In this document: piece by piece, positions 1 to 8,697 of the stretch
Numbering within the stretch: position 1 is the first letter of the stretch
Layout: each line of letters begins with the position of its first letter
Source of the DNA: G020348185 sp964525045
GTDB taxonomy: Bacteria > Nitrospirota > Nitrospiria > Nitrospirales > UBA8639
Reading direction: 5' to 3'
Assembly (NCBI GenBank): GCA_964525045.1
Contig: CAZGFD010000017.1
Span: 1-64,000 of the forward strand
Length of the DNA stretch: 64,000 nt
The notes under the pieces: generated by a model
Databases searched by the model: none
Seen by the model: only the letters and a program-made list of their open reading frames with translations
Told to the model about the DNA's origin: nothing
Position numbers and translations under genes: made by a program

Positions 1-1
1 T

Positions 2-88
2 TTCAACAAGTCGGGCAAGGAAGCGGTCCGGCAGCAGGTGGAAGAGCCGATTTACATTCGGCCGGCCGAGCGGGTGAATTGGCTATAG
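2..88 (+). CDS. C-terminal end of a gene cut by the window edge
   Basis: The reading frame starting at base 2 is open to a TAG at 86-88 and gives 28 residues ending in AERVNWL. It is followed within 30 bases by a very strong terminator hairpin, which fits the true 3' end of a rightward gene. The fragment is too short to assign to a family; it is charged and lacks membrane character. Confidence 0.55.
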   Translation, partial: FNKSGKEAVRQQVEEPIYIRPAERVNWL

Positions 89-118
89 GAAGTCAGCCAA
101 AGTCACAGCGTTCTCAAA

Positions 119-163
119 GAAAGCAGGGAGCAGGCATTCTGCTCCCTGCTTTCGTGTTTTTGG
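119..163 (+). terminator. Rho-independent terminator
   Basis: A perfect 15-bp stem (119-133 with 139-153) with the 5-nt loop GCATT is followed by GTGTTTTT. It closes the gene that enters from the left edge. From 164 to 409 I see no gene; that stretch separates this terminator from the convergent regulator gene. Confidence 0.9.
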
Positions 164-409
164 GTCTTAACATATCTTCTTATTTTTTCTCCTCCAGAGC
201 CTACAAGACGGCACGCATATCCATACGAAGTTCTGAAATGTCAGGATCAGCCCTGGGGTCCGCATTCAATCATGGAATGGTATTGAATGAAGATATGATT
301 TCTTCCACAACACCGAGGGCCAATCTTTAGAATACGGAGTCGTGAGCCCAATTAAACCACTCACGAACAAGTTACACAGATAGACATGCGAATTCCATCA
401 TAAAACCTT

Positions 410-1804
410 CTATGAATCCCCACTGGCCTTTTTGAGGCGACGATCCAAGGCAAATCTTGTTAACCCCAGGTGCTTGGCGGTCAAGCTCTTGTTAAAGTCT
501 GACAACTTCAAAACTTGTTCAATGAGGGCTAATTCGATATCTGCCAAAGTATGTTGCCCCACAGCCATTTCAATCTTTATGACTGGTTCCTTGTGTTTTT
601 TGTTCAAAGCCCTTACCGGGGTGTCACCGGATTCATGAAGGTCCCGTGGAAGGTCGGCAGGGGTAAGAGTATTTCCTTTACAAAAAATAACGGCCCGTTC
701 AATGATGTTTTCTAGTTCCCGGATATTTCCAGGATAATTATATCCTTCAAGTAAGGTTCGGGTTTCGTCATCAATATCAATGACATTTTTCCCAACTTCC
801 TTCGAAAACTTAACTAAAATTCGGAGGCTCAACGGAATAATATCTTCTAACCTGTTTCTAAGCGGGGGTAATTTCAGAGAAATCACATTAAGCCGAAAAA
901 ACAAATCTTCTCGAAAATTTCCCTGAGAAATCTCCTTTCGCAAGTCTCGATTTGTCGCCGCAATCAAACGAAAATTAACTTCAATTTCGTCTCGACCACC
1001 TAACCGCTTGATAGACCGCTCCTGAAGCACCCGAAGTAACTTGGACTGCATCCCCAAATTTAAATCGCCGATTTCATCCAAAAAAAGTGTTCCGCCCTCA
1101 GCCTGCTCGCACAGGCCCAGGGTCCGTTGGACCGCTCCTGTGAACGCCCCTCGTTCATATCCAAACAGTTCGCTTTCAAATAATTCTTGAGGTATGGCCG
1201 TGCAATTAACCCCAACAAAAGGAGCATCTCCTCGGGGTCCGTTATGATGCAACACACGGGCCATGAACTCTTTACCCGTTCCGGTTTCCCCTGAAAATAA
1301 AACGGTAGTCTTGGAGTTCCGCGTCATTTCCTGTATCTGAGCAATCAACTCTCGCATGCTGGAACTTTCGGAGATGATATTATTCAAGTCGTACCGTCCC
1401 GCGACACCTTTCACCTCGAAATTGACCCGTCGACGCAACTCAAGAAATTCCAAAGCCCGATTGACGACTGGATCCACACTGGCCAGATCCACGCTTTTAA
1501 TGAGGAAATCATAGGCTCCCAGTTTCATGGCATCAACGGCATCCTCAACGGTTCCATAGGCCGTTAATAAAACAACCAAACTTTGAGGGGCTTTCAGGCG
1601 AACCTGTTTTAAGGTTTCAATCCCATTCATTACCGGCATTTTCAGATCAAGTAAAATGATATCTGGGATATCATGATCAAGGGCATCCAGCAGCGCTTCT
1701 CCACCGTCAAAACTGCGAATTTGATGCTGGCGGCGAGATAGACGTCGGGTGATGGAGCTGCGAACCACCTCATCATCATCAGTGACAAAAATCGTTGCTC
1801 GCAT
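410..1804 (-). CDS. NtrC-family sigma54-dependent response regulator
   Basis: This is a full-length (464 aa) NtrC/ZraR-type regulator. A receiver domain occupies about residues 1-120, with the phospho-acceptor Asp in LLDLKMP (D53). The AAA+ sigma54-interaction domain (about 140-375) has Walker A GETGTGKE, an intact GAFTGA loop, Walker B GTLFLDEIG and the NIRELEN region. A Fis-type helix-turn-helix lies at about 420-460. The gene starts only 3 bases after the stop of the upstream histidine kinase, so the two form one operon and a kinase/regulator pair. A sigma54 promoter lies in front of the kinase, which suggests autoregulation. It is the only regulator here with every part needed to activate RpoN promoters, so it is the prime candidate to control the other sigma54 promoters in the window. 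That last step is inference. Confidence 0.95.
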   Translation of the reverse strand: MRATIFVTDDDEVVRSSITRRLSRRQHQIRSFDGGEALLDALDHDIPDIILLDLKMPVMNGIETLKQVRLKAPQSLVVLLTAYGTVEDAVDAMKLGAYDFLIKSVDLASVDPVVNRALEFLELRRRVNFEVKGVAGRYDLNNIISESSSMRELIAQIQEMTRNSKTTVLFSGETGTGKEFMARVLHHNGPRGDAPFVGVNCTAIPQELFESELFGYERGAFTGAVQRTLGLCEQAEGGTLFLDEIGDLNLGMQSKLLRVLQERSIKRLGGRDEIEVNFRLIAATNRDLRKEISQGNFREDLFFRLNVISLKLPPLRNRLEDIIPLSLRILVKFSKEVGKNVIDIDDETRTLLEGYNYPGNIRELENIIERAVIFCKGNTLTPADLPRDLHESGDTPVRALNKKHKEPVIKIEMAVGQHTLADIELALIEQVLKLSDFNKSLTAKHLGLTRFALDRRLKKASGDS

Positions 1805-1807
1805 GAG

Positions 1808-3733
1808 TTACATACTAAAAAGTTGAGGTTGTTGTGACACCGGAAGCCATATGGACATAATAGTTCCCTTACCCAGCTGACTCTGAGCCTGCATATTCCC
1901 CCTATGGGCTTCGATGATATTTCGACAAATGGCTAAACCGAGCCCTGTACCCCGTTGCTTGCCCATCGTAAAAAAGGGATCAAAAATTCGAGGAAGGTTG
2001 GCCGGTGCTATTCCCTTTCCACTGTCTTGTATTTTGATCAAAAGCCCAAGTTCGCCGTCTCGTACATCTTGGGATATGATGATCCAAATGACCCCTTCAG
2101 GCGGTGAGGCTTCAATGGCATTTTGTATCGCGTTTAGCAATACTTGTTTCACTTGATCCCGATCGGCCTGAAGAAGGGGATGACCATCGGTAGGGGTGAA
2201 TTCTATTCGAATATGTTTTGTATGCAAGGGCTCACTCAAGAGGGCAAGGGTTTCACGGACCATCTCACAAATCGAAAAAGAGACTAGGATAATTTCACGA
2301 GGTTTGGCATATTCAACAATTTGATTGACAATTTTGTCCAGTCTTTTTGTCTCCCGCAAAATGGTGTTTAAATCAGTGACCTTTGCATCATCATTTTGCA
2401 TTTCTTCCAATAATAATGAAGTAGTCGATCCAATGCCAACCAACGGATTACGAATTTCATGGGCGATTCCCGCAGCTACCTGCCCCAACGTGGCCAAACG
2501 CTCCGCACGACTTAATTGGATCCGCATTTGCTCAAGAGCGGTGATATCGACGTTAAAACCTTGGTACACGACCATTTCACCTTTTTCATTTTTAATGGGA
2601 ATAGCTCGGCTCAGGACCTTTCGGACCGATCCGTTTTCATGAAGAAAGCGATACACTTTTTCAAATGGGACTCCCTGCGAGACAGAAGTCGAAAAACCCC
2701 GGCGTACATCATCACGGTCAGCAGGATGAATGGTCTCCCACATTCCTTCTGGATCCAGCGAATCATCAGGATCTCTCCCTGCTAAGATCCAGTTTTGGCG
2801 ATTGATAAAAATCATGTGGACCCCCTGCATGGTAAAGATTCCGATTGGGGCATGATCTACGATCCCACGGTATTTGGCTTCAGAAGCTGCAAGATTCTTG
2901 TAAAGAGCTCGAAGTTCGTTCTCAGACTGCTCGATTCGTTGAATGTGTTCACGAATTTGAATCGTCATCGCTTGCATGACCCTGGTGAGATCCCCGATTT
3001 CGTCCGATCGATCCAAAACAGGAACCTCAGGTATTCTTCCACCAGAAATATTCCCAACGGTTTTAACAAGTGCGGTGAGGGGCCCCGTAATGGACCGGGC
3101 AATAAGTTGGATGGGAATAATCATGAGAAACAGGGCCAGTCCTCCTCCTCCAATCACCACTCCCATCAGGTACGACCGGTCTTTGGAGCTACTTGCCAAT
3201 GCTTGACGCAGCAACTCGACTTCTCGGCGATCGAAACGGTCCATTTCTTCGCGAATCGTTAACATTACGCGACGACCTTGTCCTTTTTTAATATAATCAA
3301 TTGCTTCATCCTCATCTCCATCTTTGACTTTCTCTATTAAATCATCCTTTTCGTCAATTAATTTTTGAACCAGTTTCTGGACCTGTTCCACATGAATACG
3401 CAGTGCCTCTTCCTCTTTGACCATTTGTTGGAGGGACTGGCCAAGAGTGAGAACACGCGTTTTTGCCGCCTGGTAAGGTTGAAGGAACTGATCCTGTTTG
3501 GTCAGCACAAAACCACGGAAACCCGTTTCAAGATCTACCACAAGCCTCATATATTCTGCGGCCGCGCTTTGCACATGGTAGACATTATTAAGGCGATCTT
3601 CATCATGGGAAAATGTCTGCACACTTTTATACGTGACGTAACTGAGAACAATGATGGCCAATATTGGTACTGCCGAAACGAAAAGGAGTTTCCGTGCAAT
3701 GGGCAAATTGGAAAAAAGATTGATGAGACTCAT
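1808..3733 (-). CDS. CHASE3-HAMP-PAS sensor histidine kinase
   Basis: This 641-aa membrane histidine kinase has transmembrane helices at about 15-37 and 187-212 that flank a periplasmic CHASE3-like helical region (motif ETGFRGFVLT). A HAMP linker follows (about 205-260), then a PAS domain (about 285-405), a HisKA segment with the phospho-acceptor in HEIRNPL, and an HATPase_c domain with an N box (NAIQNAIEAS), DSGKGIAP and GTGLGLAI. It sits directly upstream of the NtrC-type regulator and is surely its partner. An exact sigma54 promoter match lies about 120 bp upstream on the same strand. The CHASE3 ligand is unknown. The PAS domain has no visible haem or flavin signature that I can assign. 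Confidence 0.94.
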   Translation of the reverse strand: MSLINLFSNLPIARKLLFVSAVPILAIIVLSYVTYKSVQTFSHDEDRLNNVYHVQSAAAEYMRLVVDLETGFRGFVLTKQDQFLQPYQAAKTRVLTLGQSLQQMVKEEEALRIHVEQVQKLVQKLIDEKDDLIEKVKDGDEDEAIDYIKKGQGRRVMLTIREEMDRFDRREVELLRQALASSSKDRSYLMGVVIGGGGLALFLMIIPIQLIARSITGPLTALVKTVGNISGGRIPEVPVLDRSDEIGDLTRVMQAMTIQIREHIQRIEQSENELRALYKNLAASEAKYRGIVDHAPIGIFTMQGVHMIFINRQNWILAGRDPDDSLDPEGMWETIHPADRDDVRRGFSTSVSQGVPFEKVYRFLHENGSVRKVLSRAIPIKNEKGEMVVYQGFNVDITALEQMRIQLSRAERLATLGQVAAGIAHEIRNPLVGIGSTTSLLLEEMQNDDAKVTDLNTILRETKRLDKIVNQIVEYAKPREIILVSFSICEMVRETLALLSEPLHTKHIRIEFTPTDGHPLLQADRDQVKQVLLNAIQNAIEASPPEGVIWIIISQDVRDGELGLLIKIQDSGKGIAPANLPRIFDPFFTMGKQRGTGLGLAICRNIIEAHRGNMQAQSQLGKGTIMSIWLPVSQQPQLFSM

Positions 3734-3851
3734 AAATTTATTGTGAGGCCTTTTGAACTAGAGAACGGTTAACGACAATCGTTCCCAAAAAATTTAGACT
3801 GGGGAGCTTTCATACGAAAAGGAATTCACACTTGAAGTGTACACTTTGTTA

Positions 3852-3867
3852 AGCAATTTCTTTGCCA
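3852..3867 (-). promoter_or_regulatory. sigma54 promoter for the kinase/regulator operon
   Basis: Read on the minus strand the site is TGGCAAAGAAATTGCT. It has the -24 GG and -12 GC exactly 10 nt apart and an exact TGGCA and TTGCT. It lies about 120 bp upstream of the kinase start, in the divergent intergenic region. Confidence 0.8.
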
Positions 3868-3912
3868 AACTTTCAAACCCTATTATTGGGCCCACTGACA
3901 AACACCCAAACA

Positions 3913-3930
3913 TGTCCAACGGCCAGGACA
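3913..3930. promoter_or_regulatory. Possible enhancer-binding palindrome
   Basis: The inverted repeat TGTCC-N8-GGACA lies between the two divergent sigma54 promoters (minus at 3852-3867, plus at 4086-4101). It is about 45 bp upstream of the first -24 element and about 155 bp upstream of the second. This is a typical place for an NtrC-type upstream activator site. Assignment rests on position and symmetry only. Confidence 0.4.
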
Positions 3931-4085
3931 CATTCATTGGTTTTCATGAACCTGAGCGTAATCGCACACCAACAATGGTTGAATTTCGCTCAATACTATA
4001 CTCAGTTTTTTGGGCGCTGGGAAATAAGGAATCATAACTATTTGAATTTCCTAAAATTACTTACAATTCTTTTGATGAATAATAT

Positions 4086-4101
4086 TGGCATATCCTTTGC
4101 T
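4086..4101 (+). promoter_or_regulatory. sigma54 promoter for the tandem micropeptides
   Basis: The site TGGCATATCCTTTGCT is an exact -24/-12 match with 10 nt between GG and GC. It lies 52 bp before the ATG of the first micropeptide at 4154. Confidence 0.82.
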
Positions 4102-4153
4102 CCTTCAAATGAATCAGTTCAATAATTCCTCACTGAAATTTAGGAAATTCATA

Positions 4154-4210
4154 ATGGAAGGTTTCACACTAGTACTGTTAGTGACGTGGGCAATCCTATC
4201 GCGCTTTTAA
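4154..4210 (+). CDS. 18-aa hydrophobic micropeptide, WA..RF family
   Basis: An 18-codon frame encodes MEGFTLVLLVTWAILSRF. It is a single membrane-spanning stretch with an acidic N-terminus and an Arg near the C-terminus, which predicts the C-terminus in the cytoplasm. It aligns without gaps with micropeptides at 8764 and 16854 (invariant M1, L6, L8, W12, A13, R17, F18). All three follow an exact sigma54 promoter by about 50-75 bp. TAGGAAATTCATA before the ATG is a modest ribosome-binding site. The stop codon overlaps a palindrome that is repeated over the ribosome-binding site of the next small gene. The family is not one I recognise. The call rests on the three-way similarity and shared promoter context. 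Confidence 0.72.
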   Translation: MEGFTLVLLVTWAILSRF

Positions 4211-4230
4211 AAGGTTTTTACTTTTAAAAG
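4204..4230 (+). repeat. Paired palindromes joining two small genes
   Basis: The self-complementary 10-mer CTTTTAAAAG occurs at 4204-4213 and again at 4221-4230. Because each copy is a palindrome, the two can pair as a 10-bp stem with a 7-nt loop. The first copy covers the stop codon of the 18-aa peptide. The second runs into the ribosome-binding site AAAAGGAGG of the next peptide. Ribosomes finishing the first gene could open the second, so translational coupling is a reasonable inference. Confidence 0.6.
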
Positions 4231-4239
4231 GAGGCTATA

Positions 4240-4320
4240 ATGGAACATGTCCCAATCATTGTTCTGTTGACGTTTCTCGTATTGAGTTGCCTTTCCAAGT
4301 TGGGCAAGCTCAATCCTTAA
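4240..4320 (+). CDS. 26-aa hydrophobic small protein
   Basis: A 26-codon frame begins MEHVPIIVLLTFLVLS and ends in a basic tail (SKLGKLNP). AGGAGG lies at ideal spacing before the ATG. It looks like a second single-pass membrane peptide in the same sigma54 transcript as the 18-aa peptide at 4154. Its first 18 residues resemble that family in length and pattern (M-E start, L/I/V-rich core), but it lacks the W-A and R-F positions, so it may be a diverged copy or unrelated. The next 370 bases (4321-4691) show no further gene and no obvious hairpin. Confidence 0.62.
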   Translation: MEHVPIIVLLTFLVLSCLSKLGKLNP

Positions 4321-4691
4321 ATGTTACTCCACGAATTTCTCCAATTCCCGGCCTTCCTTATCCCCCGGTCTTTGTTTTCTTAGGGAAACATCGGGAAATC
4401 TCTTTTTCCTCCTGGACAAATTTGACCTTTTCAGAAGGTCAACATTTTATTAATTGATTTGCCTATCCTGGAAAGTCGGGGTAAGTTTTGTCAGTAACCC
4501 CTCCTCCTCCAAACCCACCCTCTGTGGAAACCTCTCAAGGCATTAATCCTAAATATTTTTGTGTATGTGTGGTGTCCGGATTTGGTGGCTGGTATGATTA
4601 CACTGGATCTATTCTGAATTTTCAAACACACCCTCTTGGTCACATAATTCCCTTTCCGTTCCTTGAATGGAAATCTCAGAGCGGGGACCCC

Positions 4692-5282
4692 ATGAATGGA
4701 AATTCCCTAATAATTGTTATTCTCCTTGGCATTCTTTGTCTCGTCATCGGTTGGGAAATTGGAACTTGGACCTCCTCTACATCTGGCATCCCGCCTCGGG
4801 TTACTGCTGATTACATTCATGCAATTGTTGAAGCTGATCGGACTTTTTATACTCAAAACGTCGTGGAACGTATGGAAGCCATGCTTATTGTAAATGCATC
4901 TGAAAATTGGCGAGAGGAGAATAGTCTTCCTCTTCCCGCTCAATTTCTGCAGGAAGCCGCCCGGAATCTTCACTTTCGAACCAAGCCTTTCCGCTATCGC
5001 CTCATCAGTCTTTGGCCGATCAATCCCAGTAACGGCCCTACATCTGAAAAAGAACGCCGTGATTTGGAAAAAGTGGTCGAATATGGTGAAGTTGTAGAAA
5101 CAGAGGTTGCAATCAACAACAAACGGTACTTTCAAGCCATTTATCCCGACCGAGCCGTGAGTCGATCTTGTGTGTCATGCCATAACACTCATTCAAAAAG
5201 TCCAAAACGGGATTTTACCCTCAACGAAGTTATGGGTGGCTTGGAGATTTTAATTCCTCTCGACGACGAAAAGGGGGGCTAA
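4692..5282 (+). CDS. DUF3365 (Tll0287-like) haem-binding sensor protein
   Basis: The protein has 196 residues from the ATG at 4692. The frame is open further upstream, but the earlier part is not protein-like. An N-terminal membrane anchor (about residues 3-22) is followed by a domain typical of DUF3365/Tll0287-like proteins. A C-terminal CVSCH haem c motif sits in SRSCVSCHNTH. Such domains bind one haem c in the periplasm and are thought to sense redox state or a gas. It stands alone after the micropeptides and could belong to the same sigma54 transcript. A promoter of its own is not obvious. Confidence 0.85.
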   Translation: MNGNSLIIVILLGILCLVIGWEIGTWTSSTSGIPPRVTADYIHAIVEADRTFYTQNVVERMEAMLIVNASENWREENSLPLPAQFLQEAARNLHFRTKPFRYRLISLWPINPSNGPTSEKERRDLEKVVEYGEVVETEVAINNKRYFQAIYPDRAVSRSCVSCHNTHSKSPKRDFTLNEVMGGLEILIPLDDEKGG

Positions 5283-5409
5283 CCTGTTTCCCCCATCAGT
5301 GATGACAAACAACCCGATCACTGAATGGGCCTGTAGTTGGGAGACTGGTGAGAGCTTTTCCGAAGGGTTTTCTGCCGCTGAGGACATTCCAATTAAGCAT
5401 TTCCCCCTT

Positions 5410-6603
5410 TTATAGAACCCTTTCTTCTTCTTTTGTCCCTAGGCGGATATCCTCTAAGGTAATGATCTGATTATGGCAAGAAAGGACGGCTCGTTTGATG
5501 ATTGTTTCCAACTCCCGAATATTTCCCGGGAAGCCATAATTGGAAAGCCAGGCTTTTGCTTGTGAATCAATCCCCTCGACCCGTCTCCCAATTTCCTTTC
5601 CATAATTATCAAGGATACGAAAACAAAGAGGAATGACGTCCTCTGTCCGATGTCGAAGGGGTGGAAGGTCTACTATGACCGCATTAGTGAGAAAATGGAA
5701 TAACTCTTTATGAAATCGGCCAACATCGACCTCCTTGTTGAGGTCGCGTGAAGTGGCCGCTATGAGACGAAAATCCACATCAATGGCATCCCGACCGCCC
5801 ATTCGGATGAGAGAGTGTTCCTGTAACGTCCAAAGTAATTTCGCCTGTATTGAAAGGGGTATGTCACCGATTTCATCCAAAAATAGAGTTCCACCTTCCG
5901 CTTGTTCACAAAGCCCAGGTTTTTCCTGAGAGGCGCCCTGAAAGGCGCCACGGACATTCCCAAATAACTGACGCTCAAATATATCTCCTTGAACGGCAGT
6001 ACAGTTGATCCCAATGAAAGGTCCGTCTTTTCGTCCTCCGTTGTAATGAAGAACGTGAGCCATGTATTCTTTTCCAGTCCCCAGCTCTCCTCGAAGAAGA
6101 ACCGGAGCACTTGGTTTATTCATCAATTCTTGGATAGATAAAAGAACCGTTTCCATATCAGGACTCTTGGCAATCACGTGAGTAACCGCATAACGTTCGG
6201 CCGTGTCTTCGATTTCAAGACTAACCCGCTGTTTTAACTTCAAGTATTCCAAAGCCCGGTTGAGGACAGGCGTCAAACCTTCTAAGCTGACGGTTTTAAT
6301 TAAAAAGTCGTACGCCCCCAACTTCATCGCCTCGACCGCATCCTCAACTGTCCCATACGCAGTAAGAAGAATGACTAGGACGTGAGGAGCCTTTTTCTTA
6401 ATTTCCTTTAGAGTTTCCAAACCATCCATGCCAGGCATTTTCAGGTCGAGCAATACGAGATCAGGAATTTCAAAATCCATACCCTCCAATAGTCCTTCTC
6501 CTGAAGCAAAACCCCGAATGTGGTGCTTGCGTCTGGATAATCGTCTCGTGAGAGAGGAGCGGACCGCCTCGTCATCATCCGTTACAAATATGGTTGCGCG
6601 CAT
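5410..6603 (-). CDS. NtrC-like response regulator with altered GAFTGA loop and no HTH
   Basis: This is a paralogue of the regulator at 410-1804; the first 12 residues are nearly identical. It has a receiver domain (D53 in LLDLKMP) and an AAA+ domain with Walker A GELGTGKE and Walker B GTLFLDEIG. It differs in two key ways. The sigma54-contact loop reads GAFQGA instead of GAFTGA. The protein also stops at 397 aa, right after the AAA+ domain, with no Fis-type DNA-binding helix. The invariant Thr of GAFTGA contacts sigma54 in studied family members, so this protein may not open promoters alone. It could form mixed hexamers or act as an antagonist. No kinase gene adjoins it. A near-consensus sigma54 promoter lies about 170 bp upstream. 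Confidence 0.92.
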   Translation of the reverse strand: MRATIFVTDDDEAVRSSLTRRLSRRKHHIRGFASGEGLLEGMDFEIPDLVLLDLKMPGMDGLETLKEIKKKAPHVLVILLTAYGTVEDAVEAMKLGAYDFLIKTVSLEGLTPVLNRALEYLKLKQRVSLEIEDTAERYAVTHVIAKSPDMETVLLSIQELMNKPSAPVLLRGELGTGKEYMAHVLHYNGGRKDGPFIGINCTAVQGDIFERQLFGNVRGAFQGASQEKPGLCEQAEGGTLFLDEIGDIPLSIQAKLLWTLQEHSLIRMGGRDAIDVDFRLIAATSRDLNKEVDVGRFHKELFHFLTNAVIVDLPPLRHRTEDVIPLCFRILDNYGKEIGRRVEGIDSQAKAWLSNYGFPGNIRELETIIKRAVLSCHNQIITLEDIRLGTKEEERVL

Positions 6604-6770
6604 AGACCTTCCTTTAAGAATAATAAATGAAGAAAAAAATAGGGAAACATTATTCAGTTGCGGTTTCCCCTACTCATGAGAAACAGCCGCCCGAGACATC
6701 TAAGGGATAATTGTCACAGTAGGCAAATACAATTTCCCCTTTAGTTAGTGGTGCGGCTTCTGTTTCGTTA

Positions 6771-6786
6771 AGCAAAGCCTATACCA
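6771..6786 (-). promoter_or_regulatory. Near-consensus sigma54 promoter for the second regulator
   Basis: On the minus strand the site is TGGTATAGGCTTTGCT. Spacing is correct and TTGCT is exact, with one change in the -24 box (TGGTA for TGGCA). It lies about 168 bp before the start at 6603. The rest of 6604-7124 shows no gene. Confidence 0.6.
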
Positions 6787-7124
6787 AAACACCCGGGCAC
6801 TGGCTGTTAGGAAAATTGTAAGTAAATCCGGGGTTCCAGCGAAATACTTTTCGCGCTTTTACTATTTAATGGCAATTAAACTGAGCAGATATGCACGCAT
6901 CCCTCTGAGCGAAAAGACTTTCTTCCTGATGATCAGGATCATTCCAGACAATTTTTTTCGGTGACACGACATCCCCAAAACGAAATCCCTATGCCCATCC
7001 CCACCGTATTTTCCAAAAGGACAAAGTATGTGAGATATTCCTTTTCCCCACAGAAATTGCGACTAACTGTGAACAGAAGACTTCTCTATTGAAATCTTTG
7101 TTCTTTTCACTTTGTCAAAGAACT

Positions 7125-7150
7125 ACCTTGTCAACGTGTGTTGACAAGGT
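7125..7150. promoter_or_regulatory. 26-bp palindrome, possible activator site
   Basis: Two perfect 11-bp arms (7125-7135 and 7140-7150, core TTGTCAAC/GTTGACAA) flank a GTGT spacer. Poly-T is absent, so a protein-binding site is more likely than a terminator. If the IS element and one target copy are removed, it lies about 270 bp upstream of the sigma54 promoter at 8698-8713. A half-site-like GTCAACGTGT recurs near 45174-45183, just upstream of another sigma54 promoter. Confidence 0.5.
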
Positions 7151-7346
7151 TTATAGCGTATTTACCTAAAGTGGAGAGAGGTCATTGTACCCAAAGAATA
7201 GGCTGCCTATATCCACCTTCGGACCAATTCCTGAAATATCTCGCTATTCGGAGGATAGAAGTGGTCCCAATAATCTGAACAGCCCGATAAGTGGATATGC
7301 GTCCGGAAAGTTGGCATGATGTTGCCAACCATGAAAGGAGCGTATC

Positions 7347-7652
7347 ATGAGCAGACGACCCCGTCGGAAACACTCATCAGCGTTTAAATCCAAAGTGGCC
7401 CTGGCCGCGGTGAAAGGCGAACAGACGATTGCCGAACTGGCTCAGCGGTTTGATGTGCATCCGAATCAAATCACCCAATGGAAGACTCTGCTCTTGGAGC
7501 GGGCGGCTGATGTCTTTGAGGGCGGAGACGCCGCAGCGGAGCCCGCTGTCGATGTGAAAGCGCTGCACGCCAAGATTGGGGAGCTCACGTTGGAAAATGA
7601 TTTTTTAGGAGCTGCGCTCACCAAAGCGGGCCTGCTGAGCGCAAGACAATGA
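7347..7652 (+). CDS. IS3-family transposase OrfA
   Basis: This 101-aa protein has an N-terminal helix-turn-helix (residues about 8-55, with IAELAQRFDVHPNQITQWK) and a short C-terminal leucine-rich coiled coil, as in IS3-family OrfA. It binds the element ends. Its stop overlaps the ATG of orfB as ATGA, so OrfB may be made by coupled re-initiation, or as an OrfAB fusion by -1 frameshifting as is usual in the family. Confidence 0.95.
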   Translation: MSRRPRRKHSSAFKSKVALAAVKGEQTIAELAQRFDVHPNQITQWKTLLLERAADVFEGGDAAAEPAVDVKALHAKIGELTLENDFLGAALTKAGLLSARQ

Positions 7653-8476
7653 TTGACCGCACGCACCTCTTATCCGTGACCAAACAGGCGAAGGCCCTGG
7701 GGATCAGTCGAGGCTGTGTCTACTACCAGCCCAAACCTCTCTCCGCGCGTGAGCTCACCCTCATGAATCGGCTCGATCGGTTACATGTGGAACTGCCGTT
7801 TGCCGGCGCTCGCATGCTCCGGGCTCTCTTGCGCCAGGAGGGCCTCACGGTGGGGCGCAAGCATGTCGCGACGGTGATGAAGCGCATGGGGCTGGAAGCG
7901 TTGTATCGAAAGCCGCGGACCACGCAGCGCCATCCCGCGCACAAGGTCTACCCCTACTTGTTACGCAACCTGACGATCACCCGGGCCAATCAGGTGTGGG
8001 CGATGGACGTAACGTATATCCCGATGGCCAAGGGGTTTGTGTATCTGGTGGCGGTGGTCGATTGGTATACCCGCCGCGTGTTGGCCTGGCGGGTGGCCAT
8101 CACGCTGGACCTCCAGTTCTGCCTGGAGGCCGTTGAGGCAGCCCTAGCTCGCTTTGGGAAGCCCGAAATCATGAATACGGATCAGGGCAGTCAGTTTACA
8201 AGTCGCGCTTTTACGGACTTCCTCAAAGCCCAGGGGATTCGGATCAGTATGGATGGGCGAGGGGCCTGGCGCGACAATATCTTTGTCGAGCGTCTCTGGC
8301 GATCGGTGAAATATGAAGAAGTGTATTTATATGCCTATGAGTCGGTCACGGCCGCCAGAGCGGGGTTAGAGCGGTATTTTCAGTTTTACAACGGCCGCCG
8401 ACCGCATTCCAGCCTTGCTGGCCAGACACCTGATCAGGTCTACTTGCATTCACCGCCGCAGCCCCAAGCGGCGTAA
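7649..8476 (+). CDS. IS3-family transposase OrfB (DDE integrase core)
   Basis: This 275-aa catalytic protein has an HTH_21-like N-terminal region followed by an rve integrase core. The DDE residues are visible in AMDVTYIP, in NTDQGSQFTS and in the Glu of NIFVERLWRSVKYEEVYL. It ends with the family's NGRRPHSSLAGQTPDQVY box. It is full length with no internal stop, so the element looks competent. Confidence 0.96.
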   Translation: MIDRTHLLSVTKQAKALGISRGCVYYQPKPLSARELTLMNRLDRLHVELPFAGARMLRALLRQEGLTVGRKHVATVMKRMGLEALYRKPRTTQRHPAHKVYPYLLRNLTITRANQVWAMDVTYIPMAKGFVYLVAVVDWYTRRVLAWRVAITLDLQFCLEAVEAALARFGKPEIMNTDQGSQFTSRAFTDFLKAQGIRISMDGRGAWRDNIFVERLWRSVKYEEVYLYAYESVTAARAGLERYFQFYNGRRPHSSLAGQTPDQVYLHSPPQPQAA

Positions 8477-8697
8477 CCCAGGAGGACGCAATCCACTTAT
8501 CGAACGGGGAGGACCTGTTCAAAAAAACGGGGCCACTTCTGATCTCCGCTTTCGGGAGGACTCCCCTTTGAGCATTTTCGCACACTGGATGCCGTTCGAA
8601 ACCGCTCCTTATCGATAAAAGGAAATTTTGTCAATAAATTATTCTCTATAACCTTTTGATTTAAATTGTTTTTATTCTTGTTTGCAATATGCCATTC

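Larger units (their letters stand above)
7257..8540 (+). mobile_element. Complete IS3-family insertion sequence
   Basis: The element is 1284 bp. Its terminal inverted repeats begin AGAAGTGGTCCC on the left and AGAAGTGGCCCC on the right (read inward). A second shared block with TGAACAG and CGATAAGTGGAT lies further in. It is flanked by a 3-bp direct repeat GAT at 7254-7256 and 8541-8543, the target duplication usual for this family. The two frames inside, orfA and orfB, are intact, so it may be active. Its coding regions use clearly GC-richer codons than the neighbours. The insertion sits in the non-coding stretch upstream of a sigma54 promoter and no gene is visibly broken. Confidence 0.9.

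Noticed and set aside
3975..4037. 20-aa frame beginning MVEFRSILYSVFWALG
   Set aside because: It has a W-A pair like the micropeptides but lies upstream of the sigma54 promoter, lacks the R-F end and has no ribosome-binding site.
7311..7332. TTGGCATGATGTTGCC as a sigma54 promoter inside the IS
   Set aside because: The GG to GC spacing is one base short. The palindromic look and position fit an IS regulatory site instead.
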